Shown in pieces: positions 27,471-35,004 of a DNA stretch of 64,000 nt. The first letter of the stretch is position 1; every line of letters starts with the position of its first letter. The notes below the pieces were generated by a model. It saw nothing but the letters and a program-made list of their open reading frames with translations. It did not search any database and was not told the origin of the DNA. The translations under genes and the position numbers were made by a program. The DNA is from Polyangium jinanense. GTDB taxonomy: Bacteria; Myxococcota; Polyangia; Polyangiales; Polyangiaceae. The stretch is taken from NCBI RefSeq assembly GCF_028435365.1, contig NZ_JAGTJJ010000052.1, forward strand, positions 1 to 64,000. Direction: 5' to 3'.

Positions 27471-29528
27471 GTGCGATCCCTCTTTGTCACAGTCCTCCTC
27501 GCTGCCATCGGCTGTAACTCGCCGGATCTTTCGCCGAAGGCTCCCGTGGCGAAGCAACCCGCGCCGGTCGCGGTGCAACCTGCCGCGGCGCAACCTGCTG
27601 CGGCGCAACCGGCCGCGGCGCAACCGGCCGCGGCGCAAAGGCTCTCCGCAGATACGCCGAGCAAGACGGCCGCCGGCCATACGTTCATCGCGCCGGCGGG
27701 CTGGTCGCTGCGCGAAAATGGCAATGCGAGGATCCTCGAAGCCCCCGAGGGCGGCTCGTGGATTGCGCTGGTCGACGTCCAGGCGAAGGACGCCGAGGCC
27801 GCGCTCGCCGAGGCGTGGACCGCGTATCGGCCGGATGCGAAATGGCCGCTCAGGTCGACCTGGCCCACGCCGAACAAAGATGGCTGGCAGGAACAGCGCA
27901 CGTACACGTACCAGACCTCGCCGAACGAGCTTCGTACGGTCACCGCGCGGACGATGCGGCACGGCGATCAGTGGACCGTGCGGATCTCCGACATGGCGAA
28001 TTCGGTCGCCGGGAAACGCGAGGCGCAGATCGCGCTGGTGCTCGACCAGCTCTTGCCGAAAGGCTACGTGCGCGAAACCTTCGCGGGGCGCAAAGCGCAT
28101 AAGCTCGACGCCGCGCGGGTCGCCGAGCTCGAGGCGTTCATCACCCGTGCCCAGCAGACGCTCTCCGTCCCCGGCATTTCGATCGGCGTGGTGCAAGACG
28201 GCCAGGTCGTGTTCGCCGGCGGGTTCGGCGTCCGCGAGCTCGGGAAGCAGGCCTTGGTTGACGCGGACACGACGTACCTCATCGCGTCGAACACCAAGTC
28301 GCTCACCACGCTGATGCTCGGGAAGCTGGTCGACGAGGGCAAACTGAGCTGGGACACCCCGGTCACCACGCTCTTGCCGGCGTTCAAGCTCGGTGACCCC
28401 GACACGACGAGCAAGGTCCAGGTCAAGCACCTCTTGTGCGCGTGCACCGGGCTGCCGCGCCACGATCTCGAGTGGTTGCTCGGGCCCGCGGGCGCGACGC
28501 CGGCGCTCGCGCTCACGATCCTCGGCAGGATGCAGCCGACGAGCAAGTTCGGCGAGATGTACCAGTATTCGAACCCCATTGCCGCGGCGGCGGGGCTGGT
28601 CGGTGGCCACGTGGCCTTTCCCGAGCTCGAGCTCGGCGCCGCCTACGACAAGGTGATGGCGACGCGCGTATTCGGGCCGCTCGGCATGACGCGGACGACG
28701 TTCGACTTCGCGCGCGCGATGCGCGACAACTACGCGCGGCCGTACGCGTTCGACGTCGACGGCAAGATCGCGCCGGTCCCAATGGCGCAGAATTACCCGA
28801 TCCGCGCGGTGCGCCCTGCCGGCGGGGCGTGGAGCACCGTCCGGGACCTCCTCAAATACGTGCAAATGGAGCTCGCCAAGGGCGTGCTGCCCGGCGGCAA
28901 GCGTTACGTCTCCGAGGCGATCCTGGCTGCGCGGCAGGCTCCGCAGGTCAAGACCGGTAAGGACTCGTGGTACGGAATGGGGCTCGACGTCGATACCTCG
29001 TCGGGAACGCCGATGGTGTTCCATGGCGGCCGGATGCGCGGCTACCGGAGCAACATGGTATGGCTGCCGGAGCACGGGGTCGGGGCGGTGATTCTCACGA
29101 ACGCGGATTCTGGCAATGTGCTGATGGATGCATTCCCGCGCAAGCTGCTCGAGGTATTGTTCGATGGCAGGCCCGAGGCAGACGACACGGTCGTGGTCTC
29201 CGCGAAAGCGTCGCAGGAATGGATCGCGGCCTCGCGCAAGCTCCTGAGCATCCCGCCGGATCAGGGCGAGGTCGAAAAGCTCGCGTCGCGTTATCGCAAC
29301 GATGTGCTCGGCGAGATCCGCGTGACGAAGACCGGCGACGGCGCGACGTTCGATTTCGGCGCGTGGAAAGCGCCGATTGCGTCGCGCAGGAACCCCGACG
29401 GGACGATCACGTTCGTCGTGACGGCGCCGAGCTGGTCGCCCGAGCTCGTCGCCTCCGCGCAGGCGGGGCGTAGAACTTTGAAGATTCGCGACGCGCAGCA
29501 CGAGTACGTGTTCACGGAGAGCGACTGA
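27471..29528 (+). CDS. Serine hydrolase (class C beta-lactamase-like) lipoprotein
   Basis: A 685-residue exported protein. GTG at 27471 gives a signal peptide with an AIGC lipobox; an upstream start at 27387 would add 28 unlikely residues. A short repetitive AQP spacer and a domain of about 130 residues precede the beta-lactamase fold. Catalytic motifs are SNTK (Ser273, Lys276), Y-S-N (Tyr366, Asn368) and HGG (His518), the set of DD-peptidase/esterase-type serine hydrolases. A C-terminal beta domain of about 100 residues follows. Real substrates in this family vary (peptides, esters, lactams). It probably acts in the periplasm, anchored to a membrane. Confidence 0.9.
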   Translation: MRSLFVTVLLAAIGCNSPDLSPKAPVAKQPAPVAVQPAAAQPAAAQPAAAQPAAAQRLSADTPSKTAAGHTFIAPAGWSLRENGNARILEAPEGGSWIALVDVQAKDAEAALAEAWTAYRPDAKWPLRSTWPTPNKDGWQEQRTYTYQTSPNELRTVTARTMRHGDQWTVRISDMANSVAGKREAQIALVLDQLLPKGYVRETFAGRKAHKLDAARVAELEAFITRAQQTLSVPGISIGVVQDGQVVFAGGFGVRELGKQALVDADTTYLIASNTKSLTTLMLGKLVDEGKLSWDTPVTTLLPAFKLGDPDTTSKVQVKHLLCACTGLPRHDLEWLLGPAGATPALALTILGRMQPTSKFGEMYQYSNPIAAAAGLVGGHVAFPELELGAAYDKVMATRVFGPLGMTRTTFDFARAMRDNYARPYAFDVDGKIAPVPMAQNYPIRAVRPAGGAWSTVRDLLKYVQMELAKGVLPGGKRYVSEAILAARQAPQVKTGKDSWYGMGLDVDTSSGTPMVFHGGRMRGYRSNMVWLPEHGVGAVILTNADSGNVLMDAFPRKLLEVLFDGRPEADDTVVVSAKASQEWIAASRKLLSIPPDQGEVEKLASRYRNDVLGEIRVTKTGDGATFDFGAWKAPIASRRNPDGTITFVVTAPSWSPELVASAQAGRRTLKIRDAQHEYVFTESD
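27576..27635 (+). repeat. Four 15-bp tandem repeats (QPAAA spacer)
   Basis: Four copies of CAACC(T/G)GC(C/T)GCGGCG encode QPAAA four times between the lipobox and the first domain of the serine hydrolase lipoprotein; the last two copies are identical. It is a flexible spacer prone to in-frame length change. Confidence 0.9.
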
Positions 29529-29585
29529 CGCGACCACAAGAACATCACCATCAAGCGGTCGAATACTAACAAGGAGCAACGCCAG

Positions 29586-29957
29586 TTGGACCGGTGGCGG
29601 AAAGCGCGTGCGGTAGCGGCGGACTACGGGCGCGACGAGGGCTGGTTTGCAGAATGGCGAGGAACCCGCGTCGCCGAGCTGACCGACGCCCGCTTGGAGG
29701 ACATGTTCTGGGTGTCCTATCGATTCACGCTCCTCACGGATCAGCCCGAAATTGTCCAGGCGATCGAGTCGAACGGCCCGTGGCACGCTTGCGAGGTGAA
29801 GTTCCGGACACGCGTGACGGACCTGCCCGCTCCGTACGCATTCGCGAGCCATGCGCCAAAAAACGGCCGGTTGACGGTGCGCGCGCTCTACGTGGACGTC
29901 GACCTCACGCTGATGGAGCGGGTCTTTGTCTTGCTTCTTCGCATGGGGATATTGTAA
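29586..29957 (+). CDS. Hypothetical protein
   Basis: A 123-residue soluble protein beginning at TTG 29586, nine bases after AAGGAG. The sequence (WFAEWRGTRVAELTDARLEDMFWVSYRF, then EVKFRTRVTDLP and LTVRALYVDVDLTLMERVFVLLLRMG) has a protein-like composition with no repeat, signal peptide or membrane segment. It is 57 bases after the serine hydrolase gene on the same strand and could be co-transcribed with it. I do not recognise the family. Confidence 0.6.
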   Translation: MDRWRKARAVAADYGRDEGWFAEWRGTRVAELTDARLEDMFWVSYRFTLLTDQPEIVQAIESNGPWHACEVKFRTRVTDLPAPYAFASHAPKNGRLTVRALYVDVDLTLMERVFVLLLRMGIL

Positions 29958-30078
29958 CAGTCCAGTCGCATTTCATTGCTACCATTGGAATAAACAAGAG
30001 CGACCGTCGCTTCATGGCGCGCTTGTGCGGTGGAACTCATCCGTGCTAATGTGAGTTCGGGGGAGCAAGCAGGAAACG

Positions 30079-30807
30079 ATGCTACTTTCTCCCCCCACGA
30101 GCGCCGCAGATACGGTCGCTCCCCCTCATGGCGCACCGCCCCAGGGGCGTGTGCATGGTGCGAATTCGAACCTGTCGGAGCGCTCGTTCGACGCCGCGGC
30201 CTATCGGCGCAAGCTCGATGCGTTCAACCATTCATACAATTATCGGATGGACCTCGATGCGTTGTTCCGTGTCGTGCGCGAGACGAGCTTCACGGCCATG
30301 CTGGACGTCGGGTGCGGGACCGGCTTCATGGTGCGCGAGACGAGGAAGCGCCACCCTGCGTGCCGCGTCGAGGGCATCGACCGTTTCGACTTCGACGGTG
30401 AGGGGTGCTCGGTAGCCGACGTCTGTAGCGTCGATTTTTCCTGGCAACGGCGCTACGATCTCCTGACGATGGTTCACGCGGTCAACCACCTCGTCGATCC
30501 CAAGCGGGCCATCGAAAACCTGAATGCGCGCCTGGAACCCGGCGGGCACCTCCTGATCGCGAACCCGAACCCTGCTTTCGTGAAAATCATCCGTACGCTC
30601 AACGCTCACGGTTATCTGGAGACGCGCGGCGGCGACGATACCGTGATCGCTTACCTGGGGGCTGCGGAAATCGATCGCATCGTCAACCGGTACGGTCTTC
30701 ATCGCGTGCTACATCGCGAATATGGAGAAGCCATCCGGTGCACGGTGCACGGTGTCGACCTGGTCATTCGGGAGCGTGAGCTGCTCTTGTACCGGAAACG
30801 CGGATGA
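30079..30807 (+). CDS. Class I SAM-dependent methyltransferase
   Basis: A 242-residue protein with the SAM-binding motif LDVGCGTG (Asp76 to Gly82), an acidic loop ending VEGIDRFDFD that replaces the usual D/E ribose contact, and the post-motif segments VHAVNHLVDP and LEPGGHLLIANPNP. The layout is that of UbiE/MenG-like and natural-product O- or C-methyltransferases. The first 35 residues are poorly structured and the start may be later. An oxidoreductase gene follows after 13 bases, so the two likely modify the same small molecule or sugar. Confidence 0.88.
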   Translation: MLLSPPTSAADTVAPPHGAPPQGRVHGANSNLSERSFDAAAYRRKLDAFNHSYNYRMDLDALFRVVRETSFTAMLDVGCGTGFMVRETRKRHPACRVEGIDRFDFDGEGCSVADVCSVDFSWQRRYDLLTMVHAVNHLVDPKRAIENLNARLEPGGHLLIANPNPAFVKIIRTLNAHGYLETRGGDDTVIAYLGAAEIDRIVNRYGLHRVLHREYGEAIRCTVHGVDLVIRERELLLYRKRG

Positions 30808-30820
30808 AAGGGGACCTGCA

Positions 30821-31849
30821 ATGCGTCCGTTGCGAGTTGGTATCGTTGGATGCGGGCGAAACGGTCTCGCGCATGCCGAGTGCTACCGCCGTGAGGGACG
30901 AACCGTGCTCGCGGCGGTCTGCGACACGAACGAGGCCCGCCGCGAGGAAGCGATCGCCCGGCTGGGGCATGAGCCCGCGGGTTATGCGCGGATCGAGGAC
31001 ATGCTCGCACGGGAGTCTCTCGACATCGTTTCCGTAAACACCGATGATGCGCGTCACGCAGCCCCGTTTCTCGCTGCCCTCTCGGCAGGCTGCCATGTGT
31101 TCGTGGAAAAGCCGCTGGCAGACCGTCTCGAAGATTTGGACGCCATGGTCGATGCCGCGTTGGCGCGACCTGCGCAAAGGACGCTCGTGGGGCAAATCCT
31201 CCGGTTCCACCCCTTCTTCCGCGAGGTCCACAGGCTCTGCTCCGATGGGACGCTGGGGCGGACCTTCTACCTGGAAGCGGACTACATCCACTACCTCGCC
31301 CAGGACACCTCCCACGAGCAATTCAACGCTGCATTGGGCACGAACTGGCATCGCGAGCACGAGCAACCTGCCATCGGAGGGGGGGTCCACGCGTTCGATC
31401 TGTGCCGCTGGCTCAGCCGCAGCAATGCCGTCGAGGTCATGAGCTACGAGAACAAGCTGGCGGTGCCGCAGATGCGCAATGCGGATTGCCAGGTGTTCCT
31501 CGCGCGGATGGCGGATGGATCCCTGTGCAAGGTGGCAAGCGCATATGGGCCGATCGGTCCTCGACCTCCCGTGAGCCATCTCAGCGTCTATGGCACGCGC
31601 GGAACGATCCGGAGCACGGACATGTGGCTGGGCCGAGGAGCCGATGCGGCACATACATCTCTCAAGGACCTGACCAGGACAGGGTACTCGTATGACCTCG
31701 AAGTCGAGCACTTCGTGACGTCCATTCTGGAGGGCGTTGCGACCGTCTGTGAGGCCGTGGATGGGGCCAATAGCGCCGCGGCCTGCATCATCGCCGTGCA
31801 ATCCGCGAACACGGGCCGCGCGATGGCGGTGCCACAGTACACACGATAG
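30821..31849 (+). CDS. Gfo/Idh/MocA family oxidoreductase
   Basis: A 342-residue NAD(P)-dependent oxidoreductase. The Rossmann motif GIVGCGRNG is at residues 7-15, the conserved catalytic Lys lies in HVFVEKPLADR, and the C-terminal alpha/beta domain contains GGGVHAFDLCRWL, the region that normally holds the catalytic His and Asp. The frame opens earlier, but ATG at 30821 is preceded by AAAGGGG and fits the family N-terminus. These enzymes oxidise or reduce sugars, inositols and similar polyols. Pairing with a methyltransferase suggests sugar modification; no sugar-nucleotide genes are nearby. Confidence 0.92.
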   Translation: MRPLRVGIVGCGRNGLAHAECYRREGRTVLAAVCDTNEARREEAIARLGHEPAGYARIEDMLARESLDIVSVNTDDARHAAPFLAALSAGCHVFVEKPLADRLEDLDAMVDAALARPAQRTLVGQILRFHPFFREVHRLCSDGTLGRTFYLEADYIHYLAQDTSHEQFNAALGTNWHREHEQPAIGGGVHAFDLCRWLSRSNAVEVMSYENKLAVPQMRNADCQVFLARMADGSLCKVASAYGPIGPRPPVSHLSVYGTRGTIRSTDMWLGRGADAAHTSLKDLTRTGYSYDLEVEHFVTSILEGVATVCEAVDGANSAAACIIAVQSANTGRAMAVPQYTR

Positions 31850-31969
31850 TCCGTCCGTGGCGCCGTCCCAGGGTCGCCCCTCTCCCCTACGTTGCGCTTG
31901 ACAATCGGAGCGGAGCCTGCGTTTCTGTCCTTTGGCTAGGCTCGGGCCCCAAAGGCCTTCGAGGCACTC

Positions 31970-32734
31970 ATGCGCAGGCGACAAGCTCTTCAGATCGCAG
32001 CAGCCGCAGCGTCGCTCCCGTGGACGGGGTGCGGTGGCAGTTCTCCGAATCCCGCGACGGGGCAAACGACCTCCCCGACAGCGGCTTCTGGCAAGAGCAC
32101 CGCGCCAGCCTCAGAGCCGACCGCGCAGCCGAGCGCGACCACGGCGCCCGTCGAAGCGCCCCCGGAGCCCGCCACGAATACAACGCCGGAGCCCGCGGCG
32201 AAGCCGCCCGAGCCATCGTATGCGAGGGTGCTCTGCAGGGTGGGGAAGAACCACGGTCACGTCTTCGTGGTGACGCTGGCCGACGTCCTGGCCGGCGCGG
32301 AAAAAACCTATCAAATCGCCGGGACGGCGAAGCATCCGCACGAGGTGACGCTCACGGCGGACGATATGAAGACCCTTTTGCGGGGGGAGCTTCTGCGCGC
32401 CAAGAGCACCCAGGGCCTCACGCATACGCACCGCGTGCACGTGCGGTGCGCGCCCGCGGAGGATCCGCCGGAATGGGTGACCGCCTGCGCGGCCGAGTTC
32501 AGCGGGAAAGACGAGCACGAGGTCGTGATCACCGCCGCCGACATGGCCGCGGGCTCGGACAAGACCTACGACGTTCAAGGTCTCGCCGGGCACGCGCATA
32601 CGCTGACCCTGACCGCAGCGGATTTTCAGAAGCTGAAGAAAGAAGGGGCGATCTCGATTCAGACCTCCAGGCTGGAGGAGGATGCCCACATGCACGTGGT
32701 GATCATCCGGTATCCGCCTCGGAAACGGGCGTAG
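31970..32734 (+). CDS. Histidine-rich lipoprotein with duplicated domain
   Basis: A 254-residue protein. The signal sequence MRRRQALQ...LPWTGC has Arg residues at the front and a lipobox, so it may be a Tat lipoprotein. A Thr/Pro/Ala spacer runs to about residue 80. Two similar domains of about 75 residues follow. Each carries three histidine-pair or His/Glu strands in order: HGHVFVV, HPHEVTL and HTHRVHV in the first, EHEVVIT, HAHTLTL and HMHVVII in the second. A shared AGxxKTY linker and an LTAxD segment confirm the duplication. The pattern suggests metal binding on a beta-sheet; no known metalloprotein family is recognised. Its 3' end overlaps the convergent gene by 32 bases. Confidence 0.85.
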   Translation: MRRRQALQIAAAAASLPWTGCGGSSPNPATGQTTSPTAASGKSTAPASEPTAQPSATTAPVEAPPEPATNTTPEPAAKPPEPSYARVLCRVGKNHGHVFVVTLADVLAGAEKTYQIAGTAKHPHEVTLTADDMKTLLRGELLRAKSTQGLTHTHRVHVRCAPAEDPPEWVTACAAEFSGKDEHEVVITAADMAAGSDKTYDVQGLAGHAHTLTLTAADFQKLKKEGAISIQTSRLEEDAHMHVVIIRYPPRKRA

Positions 32735-33413
32735 AAGGCCGCGAATACGCCTGCGAAAGCGCGTTGAGATCGCGGTTTTCCAGTATGCGCCCGTCCGCGC
32801 CGTGCCTGGCCACCTGGAGCATTGCCCGCCCCACGTCTTCGGTGGTGATCACGTACTTCGGGGCCATGAGGCGCAACACGGGGAAAAACGGCCCCATGAT
32901 GACGTAACCGACGCGATAGAGCCTCGTCTTGGAGACGATGCCGTGACGCGGCTGGATGTACCCCGGTCGGAACATGTAGCTCGCCTTGAAGGGCAATCGC
33001 AGCAGCGCATTCTCGGTCTTGCCCTTCACCCTGGCCCACATCCAAGGACCACGCTCGGTGCTGTCGGTGCCCGCGCCGGAGACATAGATGAACGTCAACC
33101 CGGGGTTTTTCCGGACGAGCGTCTCCGCCGCCGCCATGGTGAAATCGTACGTGATGTGGTGATAGTCGGCCTCCTTCATGCCCGACGCGGAGACCCCCAG
33201 GCAGAAGAAGCACGCGTCATATCCGGCGAGCTGGCTCTCGATGGCGGAGAAATCCGTGAAATCGTCATGGATGATCTCGCGCAGCTTTTCGTACCGCTGC
33301 CCCGTCGCACTGCGCACCACCGCGAGAACGCTCTCCACCCCGGGATCGAGCAGACACTCACGCAGCGCACCCAGCCCGACCATCCCCGTCGCACCGAAGA
33401 GAAGGACTTTCAT
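32703..33413 (-). CDS. NAD(P)-binding epimerase-like protein
   Basis: A 236-residue atypical short-chain dehydrogenase. The N-terminal cofactor motif is LLFGATGMVGLGALRECL, and FFCLGVSASG, IYVSGAGTDST and FRPGYIQP follow in the order seen in NmrA/YwnB-like NAD(P)H-binding proteins. There is no canonical YxxxK, so it may bind rather than turn over the cofactor. It lies 16 bases after the TetR gene on the same strand, which points to one operon. Its 3' end overlaps the histidine-rich lipoprotein gene in tail-to-tail orientation. Confidence 0.9.
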   Translation of the reverse strand: MKVLLFGATGMVGLGALRECLLDPGVESVLAVVRSATGQRYEKLREIIHDDFTDFSAIESQLAGYDACFFCLGVSASGMKEADYHHITYDFTMAAAETLVRKNPGLTFIYVSGAGTDSTERGPWMWARVKGKTENALLRLPFKASYMFRPGYIQPRHGIVSKTRLYRVGYVIMGPFFPVLRLMAPKYVITTEDVGRAMLQVARHGADGRILENRDLNALSQAYSRPSTPVSEADTG

Positions 33414-33429
33414 ATCTGTTGCCCTCGAA

Positions 33430-34080
33430 CTATCGTGTCTTGTCGCGCGGCTTGCGCGGTCGGCTCGCCGGTGTTTTCTTGCCGGCCTCCTGCAACGGCA
33501 TGCACATCACGCGCACCGCGATGTGCATGCTTTCGATGAATGCCTCGCGCGTCGCGGAGCCGTGCTTCAGGCCGCGCGCCGTGGCATACAGCGTCTCCGC
33601 GAGTTTTTGCCCGGTGATCCCCGCGGGCTTGTAGACGGCCAGAAGCCCGGCGGCGCGCAAGGCCTTGGCCACGGCCTCGACGAATTGCGCTTCATGCTCG
33701 CCGACCATGGGCCCGACGAGCTCCTTCGCGGCCGCTGCGAGGTCCGTGGCGTCGGGCCCGAGCGCGCCGACGAACCGGCCGACCCACACGTCGAACGCCG
33801 CGACCAGCCTCTTTTCCAGAGGCATCTCCGCGTCCGTGAGGACCGCCGTCGCGCCGGCGAGCGCGGTGACGAGGAGGTATTCCACCGACGCGCGAAACAG
33901 ATCTTCCTTGGTGGCGAAATGCAGGTAGAGCCCCTGACGCGAGATAGCCGCGGCGCGCGCCACCTCGTCCATCGACGCCTTGCGGAAGCCGAATCGCGTG
34001 AACACCGTGAGCGCCGCATCCATCAGCTTGCGGCGGCGCGGGTCCTCCACGTACCTGTCGCTGGGGCTCGTCTCGTTCAC
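33430..34080 (-). CDS. TetR family transcriptional regulator
   Basis: A 216-residue repressor of normal length. The helix-turn-helix region spans about residues 12-58 (LMDAALTVFTRFGFRKASMDEVARAAAISRQGLYLHFATKEDLF), and the C-terminal ligand domain follows. The frame is open far upstream, but GTG at 34080 gives the normal N-terminus. The 28-bp dyad 12 bases upstream is a likely autoregulatory operator that also covers the promoter region of the divergent VTT gene. The repressor probably controls itself, the downstream NAD(P)-binding gene and perhaps the VTT gene. Confidence 0.9.
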   Translation of the reverse strand: MNETSPSDRYVEDPRRRKLMDAALTVFTRFGFRKASMDEVARAAAISRQGLYLHFATKEDLFRASVEYLLVTALAGATAVLTDAEMPLEKRLVAAFDVWVGRFVGALGPDATDLAAAAKELVGPMVGEHEAQFVEAVAKALRAAGLLAVYKPAGITGQKLAETLYATARGLKHGSATREAFIESMHIAVRVMCMPLQEAGKKTPASRPRKPRDKTR

Positions 34081-34091
34081 GGTCTGGCAAA

Positions 34092-34119
34092 GTTGACAAC
34101 TGTTGATAACTTTGTCAAC
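34092..34119. promoter_or_regulatory. Candidate TetR operator, 28-bp dyad
   Basis: Perfect 8-bp arms GTTGACAA (34092-34099) and TTGTCAAC (34112-34119) with a 12-bp spacer containing GTTGATAAC, in an AT-rich gap between the divergent TetR and VTT genes. Size and position fit a TetR-family operator. The right arm read on the minus strand also supplies TTGACA, a -35-like sequence for the TetR gene. Confidence 0.6.
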
Positions 34120-34124
34120 CGGAC

Positions 34125-34152
34125 TTGACAGTAACGACTTGAACTGTAAACA
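34125..34152 (+). promoter_or_regulatory. Putative promoter of the VTT gene
   Basis: TTGACA (34125-34130), a 16-base spacer and TAAACA (34147-34152). The GTG start of the VTT gene follows at 34160, so a transcript starting seven bases after the -10 would be essentially leaderless; no ribosome site is visible before the GTG. The dyad to the left abuts this promoter. Confidence 0.45.
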
Positions 34153-34159
34153 TCGTCGC

Positions 34160-34861
34160 GTGCGATCGCCCGATCCCCCGCCGGACCCCGCGGCGAGCCG
34201 CTCGCTCCGCAACATGAGGATCGCCGCCGTGGCCGCGGTGGCCGTCGGGCTGGTCGTGGCGCAGCGCCTGGGCCTGTTCGAGGTCTTCAGCGAGCCTGCG
34301 CGTATCAAGCAGGCGCTCGTGGAGCTCGGGCCATGGGGGTATGCCGCGTTCGTGGCTGCGTACGCCGCGCTCCAGCCGTTCGGCGTGCCGGGCACGATCT
34401 TCATCCTCGCGGCGCCGCTCATCTGGCCGTGGCCGGTGGCATTCGCGCTCTCCATGGCCGGCACCATGGCGGCGAGCGTGGTGGGCTTTTCGTTCGCGCG
34501 CTTCGTCGCGCGCGATTGGGTCTCGAAGCTCGTACCCGCGCGCTTCCGCGCCTACGAAGAGGCCCTCGAGAAGCGGGCGTTCTTCACCGTGTTCATGCTC
34601 CGCTTCATCTTCTGGATGCCGCCCATGCTCCACGTATTCTTCGGCATCTCCCAGGTGCGCTTCCAGACGCATTTCTGGGGCTCGCTGGCCGGGTACTTCC
34701 TGCCCCTCCTCGGGACCGCCTATTTCGGCGAGAAGGTCTTCGACGCGATGCGCGAAGCGCCTGCCTGGGTGTGGATCGGCCTGGGCGCCGTGTTCATCAC
34801 CGTCGTCGTCCTTTTCTGGCGCTTCACCCGTCGCTCCCTCCAAAAGGTCATTCCCTCCTGA
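34160..34861 (+). CDS. TVP38/TMEM64 (VTT domain) membrane protein
   Basis: A 233-residue integral membrane protein of the VTT/SNARE-associated family. It has an N-terminal helix (about 22-38), a re-entrant-type segment FGVPGTIFILAAPLIWPWPVAFALSMAG (about 75-105), the conserved FSFARFVARDWV, and the second re-entrant segment MLRFIFWMPPMLHVFFGIS (about 150-170), with a C-terminal helix and basic tail. Family members act as lipid scramblases or in polyprenyl phosphate recycling; which one applies here is unknown. GTG at 34160 is preferred, with ATG at 34214 as an alternative. Confidence 0.88.
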   Translation: MRSPDPPPDPAASRSLRNMRIAAVAAVAVGLVVAQRLGLFEVFSEPARIKQALVELGPWGYAAFVAAYAALQPFGVPGTIFILAAPLIWPWPVAFALSMAGTMAASVVGFSFARFVARDWVSKLVPARFRAYEEALEKRAFFTVFMLRFIFWMPPMLHVFFGISQVRFQTHFWGSLAGYFLPLLGTAYFGEKVFDAMREAPAWVWIGLGAVFITVVVLFWRFTRRSLQKVIPS

Positions 34862-35004
34862 GGTTGCGGCCGCTCGGGCGGAGCATCGTAGCCGCGGCGC
34901 CGGGCGTATCCGGATGGCTTGGTGCGACTTGTGCTTACAAACACGCGGAGCCCTCAGCCTCACCCAGCGCCGCCGCCGACCGCTCGCTCGTCGCAGCAGA
35001 TTTC

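Noticed and set aside
27456..29852. A 798-residue open frame on the minus strand
   Set aside because: It is antisense to the serine hydrolase gene, which has full catalytic motifs; the composition is Arg/His-rich and lacks any recognisable motif.
31850..31969. TTGACA in the gap before the histidine-rich lipoprotein as a promoter
   Set aside because: No acceptable -10 element at 16-18 bases downstream.
34333..35004. 224-codon upstream extension of the giant kinase
   Set aside because: It overlaps the VTT gene in another frame and is Arg/His-rich; ATG at 35005 is the first start in the protein-like region.
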